Notes: generated by a model from the sequence alone, not told the origin. A DNA stretch of 64,000 nt from AP-15 sp963712825 (GCA_963712825.1 CAVQJP010000024.1:372001-436000), one strand, 5' to 3'. Positions 24,084 through 35,878 are shown, numbered from the stretch's first letter. Numbers and translations are program-made.

Positions 24084-26086
24084 ATGGTGCTGCGCGGGCG
24101 GACGAGCCGAACCGGCGTCGCGATCATCGGCTGCTGCGCCGCCTCGGCCGTGTGGGCCGCGGCGAGCGCCGCCGTGGGCGTCGTGCCGCCGACGGCGTTG
24201 GCCCTGCTCGACAGTGTCCGACTGTCGGCATGGCTGCTGCTGGCGGTCTCGCTGGTTACCGCCGGCGCCGGCGCCGGTCCCGGCATCGGCCGGCGTTACC
24301 TTGCCGCGGCGGCGCTGTTTTGCGGCGTTGCGGTCGCGATCGACCTGCACGCGCTGGTTGCCGGATCGGGCCCCTGGGACCCCTACGCCCAGGTGCTGGC
24401 GCGCATCGGGTTTGGCGTCTTCGGCCTGTTGACGATCGAGAACCTGTGGCGCAACACCGACGCGTCGCGGCGCTGGCACGTCTGGCCGATCTGCCTCGCG
24501 CTCGGCCTCTTGTTCGCCTACGAGCTGTTCCTGTTTTCCGACGCCTTTATCACGCGCGGCCGGGTCGACCCGGGGCTGGCGCTCGGGCGCGCCGTCGCCG
24601 CGGCATTCGCGGTGCCGCTGCTGGCCCTCGCAATGGCGCGCAACCGCGAATGGCGGGTCGACATCCACGTCTCCCGCCAGGTGGTCCTGCACACCGCCAC
24701 GTTCCTGGCGAGCGGCTGCTTTCTGCTGGCCGTCGCCGTCGCCGCCGTGCTGCTGCGCGGTTTCGGCGGCGATTGGGGGCTCGTGCTGCAGCTGGCGATG
24801 CTGTTCGGCAGCGTCGTCGTGCTGGCGACGGTGCTTTCTTCGGGCAGCTTCCGCCAGCGCCTCAAATTTCTGATCTCGAGGAATTTCTTTACCCATCGCT
24901 ACGACTATCGGATCGAATGGCTGAAATTCATCGAGCTTGTCTCCGAACCGCGGCAGGCGGAAGAGCTGCCGGTGCGGATCATTCGCGCGCTTGCCGCCTT
25001 TGTCGACAGCCCGGCCGGGATGCTGTGGTCGGCTGGTCCGGGAAACGGCTATCGCCCGACCGCCGCCTCGCGCGTGCGCAGCGAGCACGGTGCCGCCGTG
25101 CCGGGTGACGACCCGTTTCTCGCCGGGTTCCGCGACGGCGGCTGGATTCAGGAATGCCCGAACGAGGCGGCGGGCGAGGGCTGGGGCTTTGCCTCGCCGC
25201 GCGCGTGGCTTGCGGTTCCGTTGTCGCATCGGTTCGAGATCGTCGGTTTTGTCGTCCTCGACCGGCCGAGCTACCCGGTGACGCTCGACTGGGAGGCCTT
25301 TGACCTGCTGCGCGCAGCCGGCCGCCAAGCCGCGAGCTACCTCGCCGAGGAGCGTTCTACCCGTGGCCTGCGCGATTCGGAGCTGTTGACCGAGTACAGC
25401 AAGCGGTTTGCGTTTGTCGTGCACGACATCAAGAACCTGGCGAGCCAGCTCGGCCTGATTGTGGCCAATGCGCGGCATTACATCGACAACCCCGAATTTC
25501 AGCGAGACATGCTTCAGACCGTCGAGGATTCGGTGGCGCGGATGAACCATCTGCTGAGCCAGCTCAAAGCCGACCGGGCGCCGGCGCCGCACCCTGCCGA
25601 CCCCGCCGCGATCGCCGCCGCGGTGGCGGCGGAATTCTCGGTCGTGGCGGAAACCGGCAGCGAGGATCAGGGCTGCGCCGTGACGATCGCCCCCGACAAG
25701 CTGCGCTCGGCGATTGCGCACCTCGTGCAAAACGCTCTTGACGCGTCGTCCGCGGGCGATTCCGTCGTGGTTCGCGCCCACCGCAGCGGCAGCCGCTTTC
25801 TGGTCGAGATTGTCGACCATGGCGCCGGCATGGACGAGGCGTTTATCCGCAACGAGCTGTTCGTGCCGTTCCGCTCGACCAAGTCGAGCGGCTACGGCAT
25901 CGGCGCGTTCCAAACCCGCGAGCTCATTCGAACGGCGGGCGGCGACCTCGAAGTCGTCTCGCGGCCGGGCGCCGGGACGACGATGCGCGTCATCTTGCCG
26001 CTCGTCGACGACCGCGAGCCTGCGGCGCCCCCGGCGGCCTCACCCCCGGCGGCCTCATCCCCGGCGGCCTCACCCCCGGCGGCGGC

Positions 26087-26090
<4 letters not shown>
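24084..26090 (+). CDS. prsK: PrsK, sensor histidine kinase of the XrtA/PEP-CTERM system
   Basis: At least 668 residues: a multi-helix membrane domain (about residues 1-240), a GAF-like sensor region, a phosphoacceptor helix with FVVHDIKNLASQLGLIV (H447), and a histidine-kinase ATPase with LVQNALDASS, DHGAGMDEAFI and a GYGIGAF G-box. HDIKN and the neighbours identify the PEP-CTERM kinase PrsK. The frame stays open upstream of the ATG at 24084 and encodes a helix (RIVVATVYSGCALAFILIVG) that belongs to the first membrane segment. The true start is therefore probably the CTG at 24015, with AGGA 8 bases before it. A proline/alanine repeat ends the protein. It overlaps prsR by 4 bp and should phosphorylate PrsR. 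Confidence 0.9.
26028..26087 (+). repeat. Four tandem 15-bp units at the 3' end of prsK
   Basis: The unit CCCCCGGCGGCCTCA occurs at 26028-26042 and 26043-26057, with one change at 26058-26072 and two changes at 26073-26087. It encodes a PPAAS-type tail of PrsK. As the unit is a multiple of three, copy-number changes would lengthen or shorten the tail without breaking the frame. The prsR start codon lies at the very end of the array. Confidence 0.9.
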
Positions 26091-27457
<1,367 letters not shown>

Positions 27458-27485
27458 CGCCCGACACCGGAAAAGGAATTCGGCA

Positions 27486-30400
27486 ATGCCCCACGCCCGC
27501 CGCCGTCCGTCGAGTTTCCGCGCCGCCTTCGCGGCGGCCGCGCTGATCGCGGCGGCGCCCTTGGCGCAGGCCGCGGACACGCCGGCCGCGGTCAAGAACG
27601 CCGACCAATATATCGCCGCCGGCAACCCCAAGGCCGCCATCATCGAGTTGCGCAATGCGGTGCGTGAGGCGCCTGACGACGCCCAGCTGCGGGTCCGGCT
27701 CGCGCGGCTCTACCTGCAGGTCGGCGACCCGGTCTCGGCCGAGCGCGAGGCGCGCGCGGCACGCGAGCACAACGGCGCCGAGAGCGATTACCTGCCGGTC
27801 CTGGCCGATGCGCTGCTGCGCCAGGGCAAGTTTGCCGAGCTGTCGGACCTGGTCCGGCCCGGCAACCGTCCCGCCGCTCTCGAAAGCCAGGTGCGCTCGG
27901 CGCTTGGCTTGGCGGCGGCGGGGCTGCACGACACCGCCAAAGCGCAAAACCTGCTGCAGGATGCAATCCGGCTCGACCCGAAGGCGGTGGCGCCAAAGAT
28001 CGCCCTGGCGCGGCTGCTGGCGAGAAGCCAGCCGGCGCAGGCCGGCAAGCTGCTCGACGAGGCGCTCGCCGCCGACCCGCGCTCGGTAGAGGCGCTCGAG
28101 GTCAAGGGCGAGCTGGCCCGCGCGCAAGGCGACCCCAAGGCGGCGATGAGCCATTTCGACGCCGCGCTGCAAATCAGCCCCAACAACGCGGTGGTGCGCC
28201 TCAGCCGCGCCAGCCTGAACATCGCCGAGGGCAACTACAAGGCGGCGAACCAGGATCTCGACGCGGTTCAGAAGGCTAATCCCGAGAGCTTCATGGTCGG
28301 CTACCTGCGCGCGCTCGAAGCGGCCAAGCAGGGGCAATACGCGGCGGCCGACCGCCTCTTCGATCAGCTCTCGCCGATGTTCGGGCATTACCCGAGCGGC
28401 TATTACCTGCAGGGAGCAACCAAATTCGCGCTCGGGCAGTATGCGCAGGCCGAGACCATCCTCGACCACTACCTGGCGCTGGTTCCGGGCGACGTCCGGG
28501 CGGCGCGGATCGCCGCCGAGGCGGCGTTGCACCAGCGCGCGCCGGGTCGTGCGATCGATTTCTTGCAGCCGTTCGCCGCCAAGCCGGGGGTCGAGGCACA
28601 GACGCTGATCTTGCTCGGCAACGCCTACATGGCCGGCGGCAAGCCCGAATTGGCGCTTCAGCAATTCGACAAAGCGGCGGCAATCGAGCCCAATAACCCG
28701 GCAATCCAAACCCGCATGGCGATCTCGCAGCTCGATGTCGGCCAAGGCAAAGAGGGGATGGCGGAGCTCGAAAAGGTGTTTGACACCGAGGCCGGCGCGC
28801 CGGTCGCCGGACCGACGCTGGCGCTGGCGCAAATGCGCCTCGGCCATCTCGACCAGGCGGCGCGGGTCGCCGCGGCGCTCGTCAAGCGCGACGCCAAAAA
28901 CCCGCTCTACCTGACCTTGTCCGGCATGGTGAAAGCGGCGCAAAAGGATGTGCCGGGGGCGGAATCCGAATATCGCGCCGCGCTGGCGCAGAACCCGGAT
29001 TTCAGCGCGGCGCGCAGCGACCTGGCGGCGCTCTACGTCGCCGCCGGCCGCGCTGACGACGCCAAAAAGCTCTATCAGCAGGCGCTGGAAAAAAAGGCCG
29101 ACGACGAAACCGCCCTGCTCGGGCTCGCCAATGTTGCCGTCGACGAGAAAAAGTGGCCGGAAGCGGTCGATTACATCAACCGCGCGCGCACCGCCGCCCC
29201 CGACAACCCGGCGCCGGGGCTGGCCCTGATCCGGGTCTACGAGCTGCAGCAGGATTGGGCCAACGCCAAGGCTGTGGCCGGTGCGCTGAACGCGCAGTTC
29301 CCGTCCGATCTTACCGTTCTCGAAGCCCAGGCTCAGGCTCAGCTCGCCGGCGGCGACACCAACGGCGCCATTGCCAGCTACAAGCGGGCTCATGAGCTGG
29401 CCCCTCAGTCGACCCCGCTGCTGTCGCGCTACCTCGCCCTCTTGGTCTCGGCCGGCTATTACCGCGAAGCGAGCGGCGTCCTCAAGGACGCGGTCGACCG
29501 GGATCCCCGGAATGCCGGCCTGAAGGCCGACCTCATTCGCGTGACTGCCCAGCTTGACGGGGTCGACGCCGCGGTTTCGCGGGCAAATCTTTATGAGAAG
29601 GATGACCCGGGCAGCGACCTCTACCCGATCGCGGCGAGCCAGGTTTACGAGAATGCCGGACGCTGGGACGATGCCGCCGCGGTGCTCGAAAAAGCCTTGG
29701 CGGCGCGGCCGGGCGACGACGCGCTGGCGGTGACGCTGGCTCGCGTCTACATCCGCACTGGACATTTCGGCAAGGCCGAAGAGGTGCTGACCAGCCGGCT
29801 GAAGGCCGACCCGAAGAGCACCGAAATCCGGGCGGTGCTGGGGCCGCTGTACCTGGCGACCGGGCGAACCGCGGATGCCGGAAAAATCTATGCCGATCTT
29901 CTGGCGCAAAGCCCGAATGACGTGACCGGTCTGCTGGGCCTTGCCGACGTCGCGATTGCCCAAAAGAAATGGGCCGACGCGATCGCCGACATCAAGCGCG
30001 CCGCTGCCGCTGCTCCGAACGATCCCGCTCCGGGGGTCAAGCTGGTGAACGTTTACATCGGGCGTCAGGACTGGAAAGACGCCGGTTCCGCCGCCGCCGC
30101 GCTCGCGGCCAAGTTTCCGACCAATATCGAGGTGCTCGACGCCCAGGGGCGGGCTCAGGTCGGCGCCGGCGACCTCCCGAGCGCGACCGCTACGTATAAG
30201 CGCGCCTATGAGCTCGCTCCGAACTCGACCGACGTCCTGTCGCGATATGTCGGCGTCTTGAGCCAGGCAAAGAACTACGCCGACGCCCAGTCGGTGCTGC
30301 AGGCCGCCCACAACCGGGGGCCGCAAAATCCGGCGATCAAGGCCGAGCTGATCCGTATTGCGGCAAAGATCGGCGGCGTCGACGCCGGTTTGGCGGAAGC

Positions 30401-31093
30401 CCGCGATCTCGCGAAAAAGATCCCGACAACGTCCTCTACGATCTGGTGTCGGCCGATCTCTTGGGTCAGGCGGGGCGCGGCAAGGAAGCGATCGGGCTGC
30501 TCGAGCGCGACCTCGCGGCGAAGCCGAACGATGACGGTCTGATCACGGCCCTCGCCCGCCTTTACAACAGCGCCGGCAATCCTGACAAAGCGCAGACGCT
30601 GCTGAAAGCTCGCCTCGCAGCCGACCCCAGCAACTACCCCGTCGGCTCGGCCCTGGCCTCGCTGTATCTCTTAAACAAGAATTACGACGGTGCGACCGGC
30701 GAATACGCCAAGCTGCTCGCTGCACGCCCCGCCGATCCGGCGGTCTTGAACAATTTGGCGTGGCTCTATCAGCAGAAGGGCGATCTCGACAAGGCGCGCG
30801 GTCTGGCGGAGCGGGCAGTCGCGGCTGCGCCGAACGCCCCCCAGATCGACGACACCCTCGGCTGGATTCTGGTGGCCCAGGGCGATGCCGGCAAGGCGGT
30901 GACGTATCTGACCGCCGCCAGCACCTCGGCGCCCGCCGATCCCGCGATCGCCTATCACCTCGCGGTCGCGCTCGATCGCGTCGGACGCACCGCCGACGCG
31001 CAGACCACGCTGGAAAAGCTGCTTGGGTCCGGCGTTTCCTTTGCCGACAAGCCCCAGGCCGAAAAGCTGCTGGCCGTGCTCAAGCATAGCTGA
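27486..31093 (+). pseudogene. prsT: PrsT, TPR-repeat protein of the XrtA/PEP-CTERM system, broken by one frameshift
   Basis: Joined, the two frames give about 1200 residues of tetratricopeptide repeats after a Sec signal peptide (FAAAALIAAAPLAQAAD). Known PrsT proteins are, to my memory, around 900 residues and usually lipoproteins; this one has no lipobox cysteine and carries an internal duplication (residues 521-792 and 793-1064). The break lies at about 30419: one frame ends after DLAKK and the other resumes with DPDNVLYDLVSADLLGQAGR, so one missing G (AAG-GAT-CCC) explains it. It follows prsR by 28 bp with GGAATTC in front of the ATG. TPR arrays suggest a periplasmic scaffold for polysaccharide export. 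It may be decay or an assembly indel. Confidence 0.82.
29046..30673 (+). repeat. Internal duplication of about 816 bp in prsT (two protein-level units)
   Basis: Unit 1 (29046-29861) begins GRADDAKKLYQQAL and unit 2 (29862-30673) begins GRTADAGKIYADLL. They stay aligned along their length without gaps: ALLGLANVAVDEKKW against GLLGLADVAIAQKKW, NPAPGLALIRVY against DPAPGVKLVNVY, and YKRAHELAPQSTPLLSRY against YKRAYELAPNSTDVLSRY. The similarity is at protein level and the DNA has diverged, so the duplication is old. The frameshift falls in unit 2. Confidence 0.85.
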
Positions 31094-31181
31094 GCGCGCA
31101 AAGCCGGGTGAGGGGGTGCTGCAGGACGAATTGCGGCAGCACGCCTCGATTTGCTGCCCGCATCGACAGCCGTGCGGTCGC

Positions 31182-31793
31182 TCACGACGCCCCTTCGCGG
31201 CGCCAGTCCTCGCGCACGATCGCAAACAGCAAATGGTCCTGCCATTTGCCGGCGATGCACAAATATTGCCGGGCATAGCCTTCCTGCTGAAATCCGGTGC
31301 GGGCGAGCAAAGCGCGGCTCGGGATGTTGGTCGGCAGGCAGGCGGCTTCGACGCGGTGCAGGCGCAGCCGGTCGAACGAAAAATCGAGAACCCGCGGCAA
31401 CGCCGCCGTCATCAGTCCTTGGCGCGCATAGGGCTCGCCGATCCAATAGCCGAGGCTCGCGGTCTCCGACACGCCGCGGCGCACATTCGACAGACCGATC
31501 CCGCCGACGAGCTCGTCGTCATGCCCGAAGATGAAGAAATTATAGGCCTGGTCGGTACGCCAATCCTCGGCATAGCGCGCGATGCGCGAGCGGAAGCTGA
31601 GCCGCGACAACGCGTCGGCCGGCCAGCTCGGCTCCCACGGCTCGAGAAACGGTCGCGAACGCGCCCGCAGGCTCGCCCAGGACTCCCAGTCGCCACGCTC
31701 GGGGGCGCGCAGGTAAACCCGCTCGCCGGCCAGCCGAAACGGGTCCGAGCGCGCCAGAAACAGCCGGGGAAAGGATTTCCGCTGCGGCGCCAT
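31182..31793 (-). CDS. GNAT-family N-acetyltransferase (RimJ-like)
   Basis: The protein of about 203 residues fits the RimJ/RimL type: RVYLRAPERGDWESWASLRA at the start, FIFGHDDELVGGIGLSNV in the core strands, GYWIGEPYARQGLMTAALP as the acetyl-CoA loop, and EAACLPTNIPSRALLARTGF before the end. These enzymes acetylate protein N termini or small molecules; the substrate is unknown. The ATG at 31793 is given; a TTG at 31817 would overlap the M16 peptidase gene. Either way the gene follows thrC and the peptidase as the last member of one operon. Confidence 0.9.
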   Translation of the reverse strand: MAPQRKSFPRLFLARSDPFRLAGERVYLRAPERGDWESWASLRARSRPFLEPWEPSWPADALSRLSFRSRIARYAEDWRTDQAYNFFIFGHDDELVGGIGLSNVRRGVSETASLGYWIGEPYARQGLMTAALPRVLDFSFDRLRLHRVEAACLPTNIPSRALLARTGFQQEGYARQYLCIAGKWQDHLLFAIVREDWRREGAS

Positions 31794-31806
31794 CGCGGCA
31801 ACGCCG

Positions 31807-33066
31807 TCAGGCGGCAAGCCGCGCCTGGACGCGGTCGAAATCTTCGAGCCGGCTTAATGGGCCAAGTGCCGTCACGGTCGGCGGGCCGGCGCGCCAGCCG
31901 GCAACGACCCGTCGGATCGCGGCATCGTCAACCGCCTCGATGCGCCGCACGATCTCGGCCGGGTCGAACGGCGTGCCGTGGATCAACAGATGCTGCGCCA
32001 GTTGCTCGCAGCGCGCCGAAGTGCTTTCGAGCGACATCAGCAGACCCGCCTTCAGCTGGGTTTTGGCGCGCGCCAATTCGACCGGGGTCAGCCCGTCTTC
32101 GAGCTTGCGCGCCTCCTCGCACAGGGCCGGCACCAGCTCGGCCGCCTCCTCCTCGCCGGTGCCGGCGTAAATCCCGAACAGCCCGCCGTCGCGATAGCTG
32201 TGGCCAAAGCAGTGGATCGTGTAGACGAGCCCGCGCTTTTCGCGGATCTCCTGAAACAGCCGCGAGGACATGCCGCCGCCGAACGCCGTCGACAGCACCG
32301 ATCCCGCATAGTAATCAGGATCCTCCAGGGTCAGGCCGGGAAAGCCCAGCACCAGGTGCAGCTGCTCGAGGTCACGCGCCTCGCGCCGGTCGCCGCCGGC
32401 GTAATGCGCCGGCTCGGTCGTCACCGGGCGTTCCGCCGGCATTCCGGCGAGCAGCTTTTCGGAAAGCCCGGCGATATGGTCGTGGTCGAGGTTGCCGGCC
32501 GCCGCCAGCACCATGCGCCGCGCCCCGTAATGGTCGCGCAGATAGGCGGTGACGTCGTCGCGCGCGAGCCGGCGGATGATCTCGGGCCGCCCCAGGACCG
32601 GTCGCCCCATCGCCTGGTCGGGATAGGCGCATTCCTGAAAATGGTCGAAAATGATGTCGTCGGGCGTGTCGTTCGCCTGGCCGATCTCCTGCAGGATCAC
32701 GGTGCGCTCGCGTTCGAGCTCTTCGGGCTCAAAGGTCGAGTGCTGCAGGATGTCGGCAAGGATGTCGAGCGCCAGCGGCACGTCCTCCTTAAGCACTTTG
32801 GCGTAAAAGGCGGTGCTCTCGCGCGAGGTGTAGGCGTTCAGATGGCCGCCGACCGCCTCGATCTCCTCGGCGATGGCGAGTGCGGTGCGCCGCTCGGTGC
32901 CCTTGAACGCCATGTGCTCGAGAAAATGGGCGACACCGTTGATTTCGGCCGGCTCGTGGCGGGTTCCGACATCGACCCAGATGCCGAGCGAGACGGTGTC
33001 GACGGTCTCGATCCGGTCGGTCGCGACCTGCAACCCGTTCTTTAGTTTCGACAGCTCGATTGTCAT
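31807..33066 (-). CDS. M16-family zinc peptidase (mitochondrial processing peptidase-like)
   Basis: The 419-residue protein carries the inverted zinc motif HFLEH (H47, E50, H51), with E127 in ILQEIGQAND as the distant zinc ligand, and the C-terminal M16 half with FGGGMSSRLFQEIREKRGLVY. These are the features of a catalytically active M16B peptidase related to the beta subunit of the mitochondrial processing peptidase. The physiological substrate in bacteria is not settled. The ATG overlaps the thrC stop by 4 bp. The thrC-M16-GNAT order recurs in alphaproteobacteria. Confidence 0.95.
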   Translation of the reverse strand: MTIELSKLKNGLQVATDRIETVDTVSLGIWVDVGTRHEPAEINGVAHFLEHMAFKGTERRTALAIAEEIEAVGGHLNAYTSRESTAFYAKVLKEDVPLALDILADILQHSTFEPEELERERTVILQEIGQANDTPDDIIFDHFQECAYPDQAMGRPVLGRPEIIRRLARDDVTAYLRDHYGARRMVLAAAGNLDHDHIAGLSEKLLAGMPAERPVTTEPAHYAGGDRREARDLEQLHLVLGFPGLTLEDPDYYAGSVLSTAFGGGMSSRLFQEIREKRGLVYTIHCFGHSYRDGGLFGIYAGTGEEEAAELVPALCEEARKLEDGLTPVELARAKTQLKAGLLMSLESTSARCEQLAQHLLIHGTPFDPAEIVRRIEAVDDAAIRRVVAGWRAGPPTVTALGPLSRLEDFDRVQARLAA

Positions 33067-34508
33067 GCGGTTCTCCCGACGCGCCGGGCGTGAGCGCGAA
33101 TATAGCGTGTTACCATTGCCTGATCCTTGGGCAAAACCGTGATCCGCTCAGGCCGCTCCAACAAATCAGCGAGAGCCGCCGGCAGGGGCGGACGAATCCC
33201 GGTCGCCCGTTCGACGGCGTCGGGAAATTTCGCCGGATGGGCGCAGGCGAGCGCCACCATCGGCACCCCCCCTGTTCCCTGCCCGCGGCCGTCACGATCG
33301 GCTGCAAGCTCGGCGCGCGCGGCGCCGACCGCAACCGCGGTATGCGGATCGATCAGCATTCCCGAACTGGCATAGGTTTCGGCGATGACCTGCATGGTCG
33401 CAGCGTCGTCGATCCTATGGGCTGAAAACAAGCCTTGTGCCGCGCGCCACTCCGCATCCGAGCGCGGCAGCGCGCCGGTGCGGCGAAACCCGGCGATCGC
33501 CTCGCCGACCGCAGCCCCGTCGCGGCCCTTGAGCTCGAACAGCAGCCGTTCGAAATTGCTGGAAACCTGGATGTCCATGCTCGGGCTCAAGCTCGGCTCG
33601 ACCGGGGCGATCGCCATCTCGCCGCTTGCTATGTAGCGCGCCAGAATATCGTTGCGATTGGTCCCGATCACCAGCCGCTCGATCGGCAATCCGATCCGGC
33701 GCGCAATGTGCCCGGCATAGACATTGCCGAAATTCCCGGTCGGCACGCTGAACGACACCGGCCGCTGTGGCGCTCCCAGTGCCGCCGCGGCCGCGAAATA
33801 ATACACCGTCTGCGCTGCGATCCGCGCCCAGTTGATCGAGTTGACCGCCGCCAGGTTAACCGCGTGGCGCAGCTGGCTGTCGGCGAACAGCGCCTTGACC
33901 AGATCCTGGCAGTCGTCGAAGGTCCCCTCCACCGCGATTGCATGCACATTTTCCGATTGCACCGTCGTCATCTGCCGGCGCTGCACCTCGGACACCCGGC
34001 CCTGCGGGTAGAAGATAAAGATGTCGACCGCCTCACGGTCCCGCAGTGCTTCGAGCGCCGCCGAGCCGGTGTCGCCCGAGGTGGCGCCGATGATCGTGAC
34101 CCGCTCGCTTTGCCGCGCCAGTGCCGCGTCGAACAGCAGCCCGACCAGCTGCAACGCCAGATCCTTGAACGCCAGGGTCGGCCCGTGAAACAGCTCCAAC
34201 AGCCACAGCCGCTCGTCGAGCTGCACCAAGGGCGTCACCGCGGCATGGCGAAAGCCGCGATAGGCCCGCTCGGTCAACTGCCGCAATTCGGCCTCGGAGA
34301 AACTCTCGCCGGCGAACAGCGCCATGGTCTGAGCGGCAAGATCGGCATAAGCGAGCCCGGCATGACCGCGCAAGCTCTCTTGGCCGAGAGCCGGCAAATG
34401 GTCCGGCGCGTACAGCCCGCCATCCTCGGCCAGCCCGGCCAGCAGCACCTCTTCAAAGGAGAGCGTGCGCGGTTGCGGCCGAGGGTCGCGGGTGCTGAGA
34501 TATCGCAC
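33063..34508 (-). CDS. thrC: Threonine synthase
   Basis: The 481-residue PLP enzyme makes threonine from O-phosphohomoserine, the last step of the pathway. The cofactor lysine is K115 in HGPTLAFKDLALQ. IGATSGDTGSAALEAL and VPTGNFGNVYAGHIARRIGL form the phosphate and cofactor pockets, and MDIQVSSNFERLLFE is typical of the longer bacterial/yeast-type enzyme. It is the first gene of the thrC-M16-GNAT operon. Its promoter lies in the 190-bp gap opposite a small membrane protein gene. No homoserine kinase or dehydrogenase gene is nearby. Confidence 0.96.
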   Translation of the reverse strand: MRYLSTRDPRPQPRTLSFEEVLLAGLAEDGGLYAPDHLPALGQESLRGHAGLAYADLAAQTMALFAGESFSEAELRQLTERAYRGFRHAAVTPLVQLDERLWLLELFHGPTLAFKDLALQLVGLLFDAALARQSERVTIIGATSGDTGSAALEALRDREAVDIFIFYPQGRVSEVQRRQMTTVQSENVHAIAVEGTFDDCQDLVKALFADSQLRHAVNLAAVNSINWARIAAQTVYYFAAAAALGAPQRPVSFSVPTGNFGNVYAGHIARRIGLPIERLVIGTNRNDILARYIASGEMAIAPVEPSLSPSMDIQVSSNFERLLFELKGRDGAAVGEAIAGFRRTGALPRSDAEWRAAQGLFSAHRIDDAATMQVIAETYASSGMLIDPHTAVAVGAARAELAADRDGRGQGTGGVPMVALACAHPAKFPDAVERATGIRPPLPAALADLLERPERITVLPKDQAMVTRYIRAHARRVGRTA

Positions 34509-34697
34509 GCGATCTGATCCCGTAAAGCTGCGGCGAACCTATCGCCGCGCCGGTCTGCTCGCAACCCGGCGCGAGGCCGGGCGGCAGACGGATCGCGGAA
34601 AAGCATAGTGGAAAGCGATCCCGAGTTAACTTAAGGATTGCGCCCGGCAGCTCGAATCTGCTCCGCTGCGCCAGCGTTCGGCGGCAATACCGAGAAA

Positions 34698-34937
34698 ATG
34701 ATGAGGGTGCTGGTTGGGCTTTACCTCGCTATCGGCATCGTGATGCTGGCGATCGGGTATCTGCTTCCCGGTCCCTGCGAAAACCGCAACACAGATGTCG
34801 TCAGCAATGTCGTCTTTATCCTGACTTGGCCAGTCGGGCTCTACGCCGAGGTCTATCACGGGCAATATTCGGTGCGCGACTGGCTGCACGCGCAAGCCTG
34901 CCTCGGCGGCGACGGCCTCGGCACCAAGAAGATTTAG
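34698..34937 (+). CDS. Small inner-membrane protein of unknown function
   Basis: A 79-residue frame starting at ATG-ATG (34698) has a hydrophobic helix (VLVGLYLAIGIVMLAIGYLL), a short polar loop with a cysteine (GPCENRNTDVV), a second hydrophobic stretch (NVVFILTWPVGLYAEVYHG), and a hydrophilic end. This suggests two membrane segments. An upstream non-ATG start would add 20 residues without a signal. It is divergent from thrC and its stop overlaps the hemC stop by 4 bp on the opposite strand. No family is recognised. Confidence 0.65.
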   Translation: MMRVLVGLYLAIGIVMLAIGYLLPGPCENRNTDVVSNVVFILTWPVGLYAEVYHGQYSVRDWLHAQACLGGDGLGTKKI

Positions 34938-35878
34938 GCCGGCGCGAGACCGAATTCGGGTCCGGCGCGGCTCCGCAATTCCTCCCCGAGCGCTGTGCCG
35001 ACCGCAGCGGCGTCGGCGACGTCCCCCGCTCGCCCGGCGCGGATTTCGGCGCTGCCGTCCGGGGTCAGCAGCAACCCCGCGATTGTCAGCCGCCCGCCTG
35101 CGATCTCGGCGAGCGCCGCGATCGGCGTGTGGCAAGAGCCGTCGAGCACCGCCAGCATCGCGCGCTCGGCGGCGGCGCAGGCCGCGCTCGGCGGGTGGTC
35201 GAGCGGCGCCAGCAGCCGACGCACCCCACCGTCGCCGGCGCGGCATTCGACCGCGAGCGCGCCCTGTCCGACCGCCGGGAGCATGATCTCGGACGGCAGG
35301 ATCTCGGTTGCGAGATGCGCGAGCCCGATCCGCTGCAATCCGCACAGCGCGAGCAAGGTCGCGTCGACCTCGCCGGCTTCGAGCTTGCGGATGCGGGTGT
35401 TGGCGTTGCCGCGCAACGACACAATCTTCAAATCCGGGCGCCGCCGCAGCAATTGCGCCTGCCGCCGCAACGAGGCCGTGCCGACGACCGCACCCTGCGG
35501 CAATTGCGCGAGACCCGCCGCCTTTGGCGACAAAAACGCGTCGCGCGGGTCGTCGCGCGGCAGGATGCAGGCGATCTCGACCCCGTCCGGCAGCCGGGTT
35601 TCGAGATCCTTTAGCGAATGCACGGCAAAATCGACGCGGCCGTCGAGCAAGGCCTCGTCGATTTCCTTGGCGAACAGCCCTTTGCCGCCGATCTCCGCGA
35701 GCCGGCGGTCCTGCACCCGGTCGCCGGTCGTGCGGATGGTGACGATCTCGACGGCGCCGGCCGCCGCGAGCGCCGGATGCGCCGCCGTCAGACGGTCGCG
35801 CACGATCTCGGCCTGGCGCAGCGCCATCGGGCTGCCGCGTGTCCCGATGCGCAACGGCAGCGGCGGGAGCATCGTCAT
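34934..35878 (-). CDS. hemC: Hydroxymethylbilane synthase (porphobilinogen deaminase)
   Basis: The 314-residue enzyme links four porphobilinogen units into hydroxymethylbilane in haem and related tetrapyrrole synthesis. The dipyrromethane cofactor is attached to C249 in DGSCHTPIA. The substrate-binding residues are in RIGTRGSPMALRQA, VHSLKDLETRLP, GTASLRRQAQLL and RGNANTRIRKLEAG. Length and motifs are standard. No other hem gene lies beside it; in many relatives hemD follows directly, but here the 3' side meets a convergent small gene. AGGA precedes the ATG by 9 bases. Confidence 0.97.
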   Translation of the reverse strand: MTMLPPLPLRIGTRGSPMALRQAEIVRDRLTAAHPALAAAGAVEIVTIRTTGDRVQDRRLAEIGGKGLFAKEIDEALLDGRVDFAVHSLKDLETRLPDGVEIACILPRDDPRDAFLSPKAAGLAQLPQGAVVGTASLRRQAQLLRRRPDLKIVSLRGNANTRIRKLEAGEVDATLLALCGLQRIGLAHLATEILPSEIMLPAVGQGALAVECRAGDGGVRRLLAPLDHPPSAACAAAERAMLAVLDGSCHTPIAALAEIAGGRLTIAGLLLTPDGSAEIRAGRAGDVADAAAVGTALGEELRSRAGPEFGLAPA

